NCBI RefSeq assembly: GCF_900117445.1
Contig: NZ_FPEJ01000003.1
Coordinates: 62,001-126,000 of the forward strand
Source of the DNA: Hyphomicrobium sp. NDB2Meth4
GTDB lineage: Bacteria > Pseudomonadota > Alphaproteobacteria > Rhizobiales > Hyphomicrobiaceae
Reading direction: 5' to 3'
Length of the DNA stretch: 64,000 nucleotides
In this document: piece by piece, positions 46,438-54,295 of the stretch
Layout: every line of letters starts with the position of its first letter
How positions within the stretch are numbered: the first letter of the stretch is position 1
Position numbers and translations under genes: made by a program
The notes under the pieces: model-generated
Seen by the model: only the letters and a program-made list of their open reading frames with translations
The model's database searches: none
Told to the model about the DNA's origin: nothing

Positions 46438-46983
46438 ATGCGGGTCGTCGCACTTTGCCTGGCCGGCTTTGTTTCTGCCCTTGGCCTGACATCGACGGCA
46501 TCGCGCGCCGAGAACCTCGACGGTTACTGGATGGACTCGCACGGCGAGGTCATCATGCAGTTCGGCGCATGCGGACGTAACCGTTGCGGCCGCGTCGCCT
46601 GGCTCAAGAAGCCGCGCGGCCCCGATCGCGGGCCCCTGCGCGACTTCCGCAATCCCGATGCTAAGCTTCAGTCGCGTTTCGTCTGCGGCCTTGTTGTCGT
46701 CAGCGGCTTCAAGAAGCAGCCGGACGGAACGTGGGCTGACGGCAACGTATACGTCCCCGATCTCGGCACCAGCTTCAGCGGCTATGCCGAGGTGCTGAGC
46801 CAAAGCAAGGTGAAGGTCACCGGCTACATGCTGCTCCCGATCCTCGGATCGTCGGAAGTTTGGACGCGCGTCAACCGCCAGCCGCCGTCCTGCGAAGAGC
46901 AGGCGAAGATGATTGCGGATGGCACTTGGTCCGTAGACATCTCGGCGTGGCCGCCCATTCCTCCTCCTGTCGCCTCGCGCTGA
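46438..46983 (+). CDS. DUF2147 secreted protein
   Basis: A 181-residue protein with a signal peptide (residues 1-23, ending TASRA). The DUF2147 pattern is clear: LDGYWMDSHGEVIMQFGACGRNRCGRVAW, then a D-G-x-V-Y-x-P-D-x-G strand and VKVTGYML. The fold is a calycin-like small beta barrel, suggesting a periplasmic ligand-binding role, but no ligand is known. GGAGTG precedes the ATG at 46438. It is the first of three secreted-protein genes in a row. Confidence 0.88.
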   Translation: MRVVALCLAGFVSALGLTSTASRAENLDGYWMDSHGEVIMQFGACGRNRCGRVAWLKKPRGPDRGPLRDFRNPDAKLQSRFVCGLVVVSGFKKQPDGTWADGNVYVPDLGTSFSGYAEVLSQSKVKVTGYMLLPILGSSEVWTRVNRQPPSCEEQAKMIADGTWSVDISAWPPIPPPVASR

Positions 46984-47007
46984 TTAGCCCCGCGCTGGAG
47001 CAATTCC

Positions 47008-47592
47008 ATGAGCTTCAGCATTCCACGTATGGTGCTGGCGGCACTCGCCGCCATGCTGACGACATTGGCTGTGGCGCAGACGATCCCGAAGCAGAAGGGC
47101 CCCGCGCGCATCTTCGCTCAATTCGATTTCTACTGCCTCAAGCACATTCCCGATCTCACTGGCATCGAGCGCGCCGCCGGCTTTGGCGAGTACGACCAGT
47201 TGCTCGGTGATGACTTGGCGCCGTACGTGCCTGAAACGCGCTACGACAAGCTGCTCGGCTGGCGCTATCACGACCACGGCGACGAATTCATTCTCACCGC
47301 AATGCGCGGCGAAGCCGACGATGCCGTGAAGCGCGAGGCCCCCGCATTCGCCGCCGCCACCGGAACGACGTGCGCTCTGCGTGTGCCCAATTCGCAACCG
47401 GGACTGTTGCTCGGCGAATTGACGCGGGCGGTCGGACGCCCCGCTGACAAAACGTGGCTCGATGGCGCCACGCGCGTGTACTCGTGGACACACCAAAAAG
47501 CAGACACTTTGAGCTTCATTCAATTCCATGCGCCTGAAATTGCAGGCGCAAAAGCTATGCTCAGTGCGAGCCTCTTCGTGAAAAAGCGGTAA
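47008..47592 (+). CDS. Secreted protein of unknown function
   Basis: A 194-residue protein with a signal peptide (cleavage after VAQ or AVA near residue 23). The mature part starts near ARIFAQFDFYCLKHIPDLTGIE and carries two cysteines (in FYCLKH and TTCALR) that could form a disulfide. I do not recognise the family with certainty. It lies 24 bases after the first DUF2147 gene, with GGAGC before its ATG, so it is probably cotranscribed. Confidence 0.75.
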   Translation: MSFSIPRMVLAALAAMLTTLAVAQTIPKQKGPARIFAQFDFYCLKHIPDLTGIERAAGFGEYDQLLGDDLAPYVPETRYDKLLGWRYHDHGDEFILTAMRGEADDAVKREAPAFAAATGTTCALRVPNSQPGLLLGELTRAVGRPADKTWLDGATRVYSWTHQKADTLSFIQFHAPEIAGAKAMLSASLFVKKR

Positions 47593-47726
47593 TGCGCTGC
47601 GTCTGTGCCCTGTTCCACACGGAACTGCGCTGACCTCACGAAACCGTTGATCTGCGTGGCGGATCGGCCGCTTGCGCCCAGACCTGCATTTGCCTAGGTC
47701 AACACCAGCAGTTTTCGGAGGTACCC

Positions 47727-48539
47727 ATGCGCCTTTCTCGTATCACCATGCCCTGCGCCAGCTTCGCATTTGCGATGCTCTCGACAGCCGGCGCGCATGC
47801 CGACACTTCGCCGCTCGGTGTTTGGATCGATCACACCGGCCGCGGCGCCGTCGAAATCATCGAATGCGAAGGCAAGCTCTGCGGTCGCGTTGCCTGGACG
47901 AAAGACTCCGGCGACGCCAAGGACTGCGGCAAGCAGATCATCGGCAACGTCGCCCCTGTCGGCAAGAACAAGTGGGACAACGGCTGGATCTATGATCCAG
48001 ACCGCGGCCGCAAGTTCGACGTCGAACTGACTGCGCTCGATAACGGCAAGCTGCGCGTCAAAGGCTACGCCGGCACCAAGTGGTTGAGCGAGACATACAC
48101 GTGGAAGCGCGCTCCCGCCGATCTGCAGACTTGCGCCGCAGCTTCGAACACTGAGGCCAGCGCTCCGCAGAAGCCTGACGCGGCGGCAAAGTCAGAAACG
48201 GCGAAGGCGGACACCGAGACCAAGCCCGCTTCCGGCGCTGTGACGACACCTGTTCCGCTCAATGCCGCTAACGCCAACGACGCTCAGAAGCGGGCGGCGG
48301 CGACTGACAAGAACGTCGATGCGAAAAAGCCTGCAATCGCCAAGGCCGACCCGAGCGACGACGATGATGCGAGCGACGCGCCCCAAGGCGGCGGCAAGGG
48401 CCGCGTTCTCGCACGTCTCATGAACGAGCTCGAGAGCGGCGACGGTCCGGTGAAACTGAAGCGCACCGGCAAGACCTGCAAGGTGACGGCGCCTTACGTC
48501 GGCGTCATCAGCTTCCCCTGCGATCGCGACAACGACTAG
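47727..48539 (+). CDS. DUF2147 secreted protein with disordered extension
   Basis: A 270-residue protein. After the signal peptide (residues 1-25) comes a DUF2147 domain: LGVWIDHTGRGAVEIIECEGKLCGRVAW, then NGWIYDPDRGRKFDVEL and LRVKGYAG. Residues 135-230 are an Ala/Lys/Asp-rich disordered linker. The last 35 residues contain two cysteines (KTCKVTAPYVGVISFPC). GGAGG precedes the ATG. Its TAG stop is the first triplet of palindromic repeat copy 2. Confidence 0.85.
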   Translation: MRLSRITMPCASFAFAMLSTAGAHADTSPLGVWIDHTGRGAVEIIECEGKLCGRVAWTKDSGDAKDCGKQIIGNVAPVGKNKWDNGWIYDPDRGRKFDVELTALDNGKLRVKGYAGTKWLSETYTWKRAPADLQTCAAASNTEASAPQKPDAAAKSETAKADTETKPASGAVTTPVPLNAANANDAQKRAAATDKNVDAKKPAIAKADPSDDDDASDAPQGGGKGRVLARLMNELESGDGPVKLKRTGKTCKVTAPYVGVISFPCDRDND

Positions 48540-48591
48540 ACCATGATCGCTTGGGACCCTATCAGTCCGAAGCGTGAATCATCGGTCTCAT
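48537..48591 (+). repeat. 55-bp dispersed palindromic repeat, copy 2
   Basis: This copy matches 15916-15970 at 50 of 55 positions, in the same orientation relative to the upstream gene. Its TAG is the stop of the DUF2147 gene. The inner arms here are GCTTGGGAC and GTCCGAAGC. Confidence 0.85.
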
Positions 48592-48616
48592 AGATCTCTC
48601 GCAGGACTTTCCTAGC

Positions 48617-48655
48617 TGCAAAAGCCCGCGCCGAAAGGTTGCGGGCTTTTTTGCA
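48617..48655 (+). terminator. Intrinsic terminator between convergent genes
   Basis: The stem TGCAAAAGCCCGC pairs with GCGGGCTTTTTTGCA across an 11-base loop. The A and T flanks allow activity in both directions, serving the DUF2147 gene and the GNAT gene. Confidence 0.85.
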
Positions 48656-48657
48656 AT

Positions 48658-49191
48658 TCACAGCGCGCGCCCGAGAAACACCAGCTCGCTGCCATTGATG
48701 AGCGCCCGCGCGCGCGGCGCAAATCCGACGCGCTCATAAAAGCGCACGTTGCGTGCATCCGCCGATGTGACCACGTGCGCGCCCTTGGCGCCCGCCCGCT
48801 TCGCATCCGACGCGAACGCCTCGATCAATGAGGCGCCAATACCGCGACTGCGATACGCTGGCGCCAGATTGATATGCAGATGCGCTGGATACGTTTCGGT
48901 CGCTGCAGTGAACGCATCGATTACGCTAGGCTCGTCAAGCGCTGCAACCAGGTAGCCCGCAACCGAGCCATCGGCCGATAGCGCCACATAAGCCCATTCT
49001 GGATATTGCTTCAGGTATCGCCCGAACCACCGCTCGCGGAAGGCAGCACGCACCTCGTCGCTCGCGAACGTCTTCGTATTGCTCGATTCAAAGAAAATCT
49101 GATCGAGCTCGCGCGCGATCTGCTGGGTGGGGGTAACGTCCTGCCACCGCCTGATCTCGACGGGTAGAGCGGCAGCGTTCGTGTCAGCCAT
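48658..49191 (-). CDS. GNAT-family N-acetyltransferase
   Basis: A 177-residue acetyl-CoA-dependent acetyltransferase. Motif A is AHLHINLAPAYRSRGIGASLIEAF, with the R-x-x-G-x-G-A pyrophosphate loop. Motif B is VRFYERVGF. Substrate is unknown. It is the last of a run of leftward genes encoding mainly secreted small proteins, about 75 bases after the Gly/His-rich gene. Confidence 0.88.
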   Translation of the reverse strand: MADTNAAALPVEIRRWQDVTPTQQIARELDQIFFESSNTKTFASDEVRAAFRERWFGRYLKQYPEWAYVALSADGSVAGYLVAALDEPSVIDAFTAATETYPAHLHINLAPAYRSRGIGASLIEAFASDAKRAGAKGAHVVTSADARNVRFYERVGFAPRARALINGSELVFLGRAL

Positions 49192-49266
49192 CGGATCGTG
49201 CTCGTCTCACCCGTAATGCGAAAGGGCCGGATCGTGTCCGGCCCTCCGCATCCTCGAACGAGGCGA

Positions 49267-49770
49267 TTAATCTTCGATGCACGCGTAGTAGCGGTTCCAC
49301 CAATAACGGCTGCGGGTGGCCACCGCACGGCGCCGCAACGGCTCGCACGATGCATAGTCCGACCCGTAATCGTCGTAATAGTAGTAGGGATAGGCGCCGA
49401 ACCCATAGACGTACGGATAGCCACGGAAACGCGGGCCGCGATGGTGATGGTGACCGCCACCTGGCCTCGGACCGTGGTAGTGGCCCCTGCCCGGACCGCG
49501 AGGACCGCCGCCAAAGCGCGGACCGCCCGGCCGAGGACCCCCGCCAAAGCGCGGACCGCCGCCACCGCCGCCATGCATGCGCGGACCACCACCGCCGCCA
49601 CCACGCATGCCTGGACCGCCACCGGTGCGGCCCACCTGATCAATCAGGCCTTGCTGCGCCGCCGCGGGAGGCGCCTTGGTGAAGGGGGCAGCGCCGGCGG
49701 GCAGCGCGGCCATGATCGAAAATGCAAAGGCCACCGCAAGCGGCCCTGCCGTTGTGAGATATCTTGTCAT
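49267..49770 (-). CDS. Gly/Pro/His-rich secreted protein with C-terminal C-x21-C motif
   Basis: A 167-residue protein. A signal peptide (residues 1-27, ending AGAA) is followed by a Gly/Pro/Arg/His-rich low-complexity stretch of about 80 residues with a HHHH cluster, which may bind metal. A Tyr-rich segment (YPYYYYDDYG) leads to a C-terminal module C-x2-L-x-R-x-A-x-A-T-x5-W-x-R-Y-x-A-C, three residues from the end. The same module ends the next two genes. The ATG at 49770 is chosen because the signal peptide starts there and GGAG lies 11 bases ahead. Confidence 0.75.
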   Translation of the reverse strand: MTRYLTTAGPLAVAFAFSIMAALPAGAAPFTKAPPAAAQQGLIDQVGRTGGGPGMRGGGGGGPRMHGGGGGGPRFGGGPRPGGPRFGGGPRGPGRGHYHGPRPGGGHHHHRGPRFRGYPYVYGFGAYPYYYYDDYGSDYASCEPLRRRAVATRSRYWWNRYYACIED

Positions 49771-49991
49771 TAGAGGTCTCCTGGAACTGAGCCTCCGGGG
49801 CGTCGCTTCGACCGCGCCGACGGGTGCGGGGGAAAGCCGGCGTTCGGAAAGCATTAACTATGTGGAGACGCCGAGCGGCGTGTCCAAGATCCGGCGCTAC
49901 CGCAATCGTGATCGGCGGACCTGAACTGGACCTGAATAGTGAACGGCCGCTAACCCTTTTCGCTCATTTGCGAGGGCTCGACCGGAAGGCG

Positions 49992-50471
49992 CTAGTCCTT
50001 GGAGCACGCGTGATAGCGGTCCCAGGCGGAGCGCTTGCCACTGGCTAGGGCATTGCGCCGGAGCGCAGCGCACTCCGATTGAGACGAGGCCACTTCGTCT
50101 GCGTAGCGGATCGGGTAGCCACGGCTACTGTAGCCAGCAGGGGGAGTATAGACCCCATTGAAGCTCGGACTATAAAGATGACCGCCACGGACGGTTAGCG
50201 GCACGCTGACCCCTGGTGCAATGGAGCCATAACGCGTCGCACTCTGCTTGGATTTGTCGTCCGCAGATTTGTCCTGGCCACTAGTGCGCTTTGACTTGTT
50301 CTTGCTGGTGCGCGGCCCCTCATCGTCGGCGATCTTCTTCTGCGCGACGGTTTGAACGACTGGCTCCGAGCCAGGCGTCGTCCGCTTTGCCAGCGGAAGG
50401 GCGATCGCGGTCGAGATCGTGGCGGCACTCCCCAAGACCAGTGCACAAGCTGCGACGACTGCTCGATGCAT
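49992..50471 (-). CDS. Secreted protein with C-terminal C-x21-C motif (second of three)
   Basis: A 159-residue protein with a signal peptide (about residues 1-24, STAIA). A Lys/Ser/Asp-rich disordered segment (residues 50-85) follows. The C-terminal module has the identical C-x21-C spacing (CAALRRNALAS through RYHAC) and ends three residues later. GGGGA lies five bases before the ATG at 50471; an ATG four codons upstream (50483) is the alternative. It lies 116 bases after the third member. Confidence 0.75.
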   Translation of the reverse strand: MHRAVVAACALVLGSAATISTAIALPLAKRTTPGSEPVVQTVAQKKIADDEGPRTSKNKSKRTSGQDKSADDKSKQSATRYGSIAPGVSVPLTVRGGHLYSPSFNGVYTPPAGYSSRGYPIRYADEVASSQSECAALRRNALASGKRSAWDRYHACSKD

Positions 50472-50587
50472 CGTGTTCCCCATGAGCTGTAGCGCGCCTC
50501 GCGGCGGCCCTTCATTTGCGATACGTTAACCCAATCTGGAAGCCCCACCGCAAATGATCAAGGTCGCCAGCCACCAATTGGCGCGTT

Positions 50588-50932
50588 TTATCTGCCGAGG
50601 CATGCCCGATAGCGCGTCCACCAGTTGTCATTCTTCGTGGCTATCGCGCGCCGCGCGTATTTTCGGCACGAACCTGGCGAGCGATCATCGTCGCTATAGT
50701 AGCGGTAGTAATACGGCTCTTTGCTGCCGCGATCCCGCACGTCGCCGGCCCCGCGCATGGGGGGCGGAGGGTTACCCTTCAAGCCGCCATAAGTACCGCC
50801 GGGCCCCGCCCGGTGCGCATCACTCGAATAGGGCTTGGCAACCCCTGGCCGTCGATCCGGCATGGCCGCATCGGCCACCGAAGCCGCAACGGCGATGAGA
50901 CCAAAGGCAATGGCGATACGAGAGGGCGACAT
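50588..50932 (-). CDS. Small secreted protein with C-terminal C-x21-C motif (third of three)
   Basis: A 114-residue protein with a signal peptide (residues 1-23, SVADAA). The mature N-terminal half is Pro/Gly-rich, followed by a Tyr/Asp-rich stretch (EPYYYRYYSDDD). The C-terminal module again shows C-x21-C (CRKYARRAIAT through RYRAC) and ends three residues later. It is 53 bases from the lipoprotein gene upstream. Confidence 0.75.
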   Translation of the reverse strand: MSPSRIAIAFGLIAVAASVADAAMPDRRPGVAKPYSSDAHRAGPGGTYGGLKGNPPPPMRGAGDVRDRGSKEPYYYRYYSDDDRSPGSCRKYARRAIATKNDNWWTRYRACLGR

Positions 50933-50985
50933 GGCAATAACTCCGCGGCAACACCCCTTATATGGGATGTCGCCGCGGATTTTGT

Positions 50986-51342
50986 TTACGCGGGCGCGGG
51001 CACTGGATCTTCGGCACCGTCGTCAGGCTGCTGCGGCAGAGGAATCTCGCCGTAGTTCGGGCTGAACGGCTGCGTAGGATCGTCCTCACGCTGGAACATG
51101 CGCGCCACCGGGGGCCGTTGCGCCTCCCGACCATCGTTTTCCAGGTCGACAGGCACCACCGGTCGTGGGGGTTGCGATGGCACGAACGCACTTACCAGGC
51201 CGCTGTTGGGCAGCGGCGCTACAGAGCTGCAACCGCCGAGCGCAGCGGCTGCCAGCGAGACAAGGAGCGTCACGCGAACGCATGACGCTCCTTTTCCGGC
51301 CGTACGCTGGCCGGTACGCACATACGAACGCGACGACCACAT
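50986..51342 (-). CDS. Predicted small lipoprotein
   Basis: A 118-residue protein. A hydrophobic segment VTLLVSLAAAALGGC ends in a lipobox (L-G-G-C), so the mature protein would be attached to a membrane through the cysteine. The rest is Pro-rich and acidic, without a recognised domain. The ATG at 51342 has AGAGG ahead but gives a long basic n-region. An in-frame GTG at 51273, right before the hydrophobic segment, is a possible alternative start. Confidence 0.6.
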   Translation of the reverse strand: MWSSRSYVRTGQRTAGKGASCVRVTLLVSLAAAALGGCSSVAPLPNSGLVSAFVPSQPPRPVVPVDLENDGREAQRPPVARMFQREDDPTQPFSPNYGEIPLPQQPDDGAEDPVPAPA

Positions 51343-51432
51343 GGGAAAACGCCTCTCAACCAGAAACGCGACTGGGAGGAGTGTGCGCGCCCGTTGGTTA
51401 ATGGTCGCCTAACTGGCGTGCCAAAATGACGA

Positions 51433-52071
51433 TCACGGACTAAATCGCAGCACGCCGCTGGCAGCGACACCATTGAATATCGCCTGCATTGCGATACCGG
51501 CGAGCAGGATGCCGAACACGCGCATGAGCACGCGCTGAGCCGTGATGCCGATCATGCGATTGATCCGATGCGACAGCAGCAGCAGAGCCAGCGTCACCAG
51601 CATCACGGCAGCCAGTGCGGCTACGGTCGTGCCGAGCAGCAGTGCATTCCCATCCGCATTCGCCGCCAGCAGAATTCCCGCGCTCATCGCGCCAGGTCCT
51701 GCAAGCAACGGCATCGCCAGAGGAAATACCGCAATATCGTCCTTAGTCTGCGCTTCCTCGTCCTCGGGCTGGGTGAGCTTGAATGCGCTCGTCGGCTTCG
51801 CGAACACCATGTCGAGCGCGATGATCAGCAGAATAATCCCGCCAGCCGTTTGCAGCGCCGCGATGCTGACGCCGAGTTCATCGAGCAGCGGCTGACCGAA
51901 CAGCGTGAAGATCAGCAGCAGCACACCGGCGATTGCCGTCGCGCGCAGGGCGATCGCCGCGCGTTCGGCAAGCTCCATTTTTGGCGTCAGCGTCGCAAAT
52001 AGGACCGCTGTCTCGATCGGACCGATGGTCGCGAAGAACGTTGCGAAGCTCGTCAGCGCAGTTTCAAGCAT
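51433..52071 (-). CDS. MarC-family membrane protein
   Basis: A 212-residue protein with six hydrophobic helices, typical of the MarC/NAAT group. The motifs FFATIGPIETAVLFATL and FPLAMPLLAGPGAMSAGIL are characteristic. Despite its name, MarC has no proven role in multidrug resistance, and the substrate is unknown. I use the ATG at 52071, which begins the first helix; the frame runs 14 codons further upstream with a basic stretch. Confidence 0.9.
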   Translation of the reverse strand: MLETALTSFATFFATIGPIETAVLFATLTPKMELAERAAIALRATAIAGVLLLIFTLFGQPLLDELGVSIAALQTAGGIILLIIALDMVFAKPTSAFKLTQPEDEEAQTKDDIAVFPLAMPLLAGPGAMSAGILLAANADGNALLLGTTVAALAAVMLVTLALLLLSHRINRMIGITAQRVLMRVFGILLAGIAMQAIFNGVAASGVLRFSP

Positions 52072-52258
52072 CTTTGCCCATGCATTCGGCGGATTGGTGC
52101 GCCGCCTGCGCAAATTATCAGCGCCTATCAGCAGTCACTAACGGAGGCTGCTAACACGCTCAACTATTGGAACAAATTCGTTGTCAGAGGCTTTCACTGA
52201 ATTATCATCTGTCGTGCGAGTCCGGGGGGACTTCGCAAACAACTTCGGGGGACACCAC

Positions 52259-52528
52259 ATGCACGAGCCCGAATTCGCCTCGCTGCTAAAAGGCTACAGC
52301 CTGACGACTGCGGAAATTCTCTACCGCTTGCCGGACCATCCGGCCCTGCTGCAGAGCTACATCTGGCAGGACTATGATCTCCATCCTCGCTTTCCCAAAC
52401 TGACAGGCTTTCTTGATTTCTGGGAAGCCAAGCTCGAGGGCAAGCTGTTCAAGGTGACGGTTGCGCACAACAAGCTTCTGTCGCCGGCCGAGGTGCGCCT
52501 CGTCGGCTCGGAGTTCAAGGTGCACTAG
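52259..52528 (+). CDS. usg: Usg family protein
   Basis: An 89-residue protein of the Usg family, named for its position upstream of trpF in other bacteria. Recognised stretches are LLKGYSLTTAEILYRLPDHPALLQSYIWQDYDLHPRFPKL and LFKVTVAHNKLLSPAEVRLVGSEF. Function is not established. GGGGGACACC directly before the ATG at 52259 decides the start against the longer frame at 52181. It converges on the DUF1285 gene, and the two overlap by four bases. Confidence 0.88.
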   Translation: MHEPEFASLLKGYSLTTAEILYRLPDHPALLQSYIWQDYDLHPRFPKLTGFLDFWEAKLEGKLFKVTVAHNKLLSPAEVRLVGSEFKVH

Positions 52529-53109
52529 TCCACGTCTGGAAGCGGAAAGAAAACGCCGCCACTCCATATGCCGACTGCGCGCTTGCCTTCGCGCACTTCT
52601 TCGACGGCAAGCGCCACGAGGTCGTGCAGCAACGCGCGCGTCAGCAGCGCCTCCAGGCGGCCGCGCACGTGCACATATGGCTTCAGCCCGCCGCCCGGCT
52701 GCTGCTCCGCAAAGCGCAGCGGATGTTCCGCCCCGCACGCCACCACATCATCGACGTTCGTCCGGAATATCAGGCGCTGCTCGCTTCCGCCGCCTTGCAC
52801 CTCCATCTCGACTGCGAGGAAAGGTGCATCCTCGACTTCCACGTCGACCTTTTCCGCAGGCGTGACCAGATAGGTTTTTCCGTCGCCATCCTTGCGCAGC
52901 ACCCCGGCGAACAGCTTGACGAGCGCCGGCCGCCCGATCGGACTGTCCTGGTAGAGCCACGTGCCGTCACGCAGGATCTTCAGCCCGATGTCGCCGCAAT
53001 AGGGCGGATTCCAGCTTTCGACCGGAGCCGGCCGGCGTTCCGCTGCACCAGCGGCTAAATCCTGAAGTCTGCCAAGACCGGCCAAATTTCCTGCCCTTAT
53101 GTCATCCAT
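52525..53109 (-). CDS. DUF1285 family protein
   Basis: A 194-residue protein matching DUF1285: PPYCGDIGLKILRDGTWLYQDSPIGRPALVKLFAGVLRKD is the conserved opening and EDAPFLAVEMEV the middle motif. It is cytoplasmic, with an enzyme-like fold of unknown reaction. The first 30 residues are Ala/Arg-rich. It is transcribed divergently from the MoxR operon, with about 185 bases between the start codons. Confidence 0.88.
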   Translation of the reverse strand: MDDIRAGNLAGLGRLQDLAAGAAERRPAPVESWNPPYCGDIGLKILRDGTWLYQDSPIGRPALVKLFAGVLRKDGDGKTYLVTPAEKVDVEVEDAPFLAVEMEVQGGGSEQRLIFRTNVDDVVACGAEHPLRFAEQQPGGGLKPYVHVRGRLEALLTRALLHDLVALAVEEVREGKRAVGIWSGGVFFPLPDVD

Positions 53110-53293
53110 ATTCCGCTTTCGGTGTCATAGACACCTGCAACACATGGTGTGTGACACCCTTACCCCCAATCTAACGTAACATTCACTTGACCCAGCGCAT
53201 GCCGCCTTGGATCGTTTCCTCTCCTTTTCTTTGTTAAACTGGCTTAGGCGCTGCTGACACGCCCCAATAACGACAAAGCGAGCCGCATTCACC

Positions 53294-54292
53294 ATGAGCA
53301 CCGTCATCGACACCCAAGCTGACATCGTCCCGCGACTGGAAGCGGCAGCCGAGCGCGTGCAACGTGCACACAAGGCTGCGGCTTCCGTGATCTTCGGTCA
53401 GGACGTCGTCATCGAGCGCACGCTCATCACGATCCTTTCCGGCGGCCACGCACTGCTGATCGGTGTTCCCGGCCTCGCCAAGACGCTGCTCGTCGAAACG
53501 CTTGGCAAGGTCCTGGGCCTCGACGCCAAGCGCGTGCAGTTCACGCCTGACCTCATGCCCTCCGACATCATCGGCTCTGAGGTGCTGGAAGACGTTCCCG
53601 GCAAGTCGCGCTCGTTCCGCCTCGTCAAAGGACCGATCTTCACGCAGCTGTTGATGGCCGACGAAATCAACCGTGCTTCCCCGCGCACTCAGTCGGCGCT
53701 GCTGCAGGCAATGCAGGAGCATCACGTCACCGTCGCCGGTGTGCGCCACGACATCCCTTCGCCCTTCCACGTGCTCGCGACACAGAACCCGCTCGAGCAT
53801 GAAGGTACCTACCCGCTCCCCGAAGCTCAGCTCGACCGCTTCCTGCTGCAGATCGACGTCACCTATCCCGATGTGCTCGCCGAGCGTCGTATGCTGTTTG
53901 CAACCACCGGCACCGACGAGCGCCACCTCGAATCCGTGCTCAATGGCCCCGAGCTGATGAGCATCCAGCGCCTCGTGCGTCAGATCCCCGTTCCCGACAA
54001 GGTCGTCGACGCCATCCTCAAGCTGGTGCGGTCCGCCCGTCCCGGCACCGGCGCCAACGAGGAGACCGATCGCTACGTCGCCTGGGGCCCCGGACCGCGC
54101 GCCAGCCAGTCGCTGATGCTCGCCGTCCGCGCCAAGGCACTGATCGACGGCCGCCTCGCACCGTCCGTCGATGACGTGATCGCGCTCGCCGACCCCATCC
54201 TCAAGCACCGCATGGCGCTGACCTTTGCCGCCCGCGCAGAAGGCAAGGACCTCGGAACGATCATCAGCCGACTCGCATCGGCTGTGGAGTAG
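53294..54292 (+). CDS. MoxR-family AAA+ ATPase
   Basis: A 332-residue chaperone-like ATPase. Walker A is GVPGLAKTLLVE, Walker B is LLMADEINRASPRTQSALLQAMQE, and the sensor region LATQNPLEHEGTYPLPEAQLDRFLL is typical. MoxR ATPases work with VWA or DUF58 proteins to mature or activate envelope complexes. It leads a four-gene operon; the next start follows after three bases. Confidence 0.95.
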   Translation: MSTVIDTQADIVPRLEAAAERVQRAHKAAASVIFGQDVVIERTLITILSGGHALLIGVPGLAKTLLVETLGKVLGLDAKRVQFTPDLMPSDIIGSEVLEDVPGKSRSFRLVKGPIFTQLLMADEINRASPRTQSALLQAMQEHHVTVAGVRHDIPSPFHVLATQNPLEHEGTYPLPEAQLDRFLLQIDVTYPDVLAERRMLFATTGTDERHLESVLNGPELMSIQRLVRQIPVPDKVVDAILKLVRSARPGTGANEETDRYVAWGPGPRASQSLMLAVRAKALIDGRLAPSVDDVIALADPILKHRMALTFAARAEGKDLGTIISRLASAVE

Positions 54293-54295
54293 CGA

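Noticed and set aside
49480-49625. Tandem-like GC-rich repeats in the Gly-rich gene
   Set aside because: They are codon repeats for Gly, Pro and Arg in a low-complexity protein segment, not a CRISPR array or VNTR with fixed unit.
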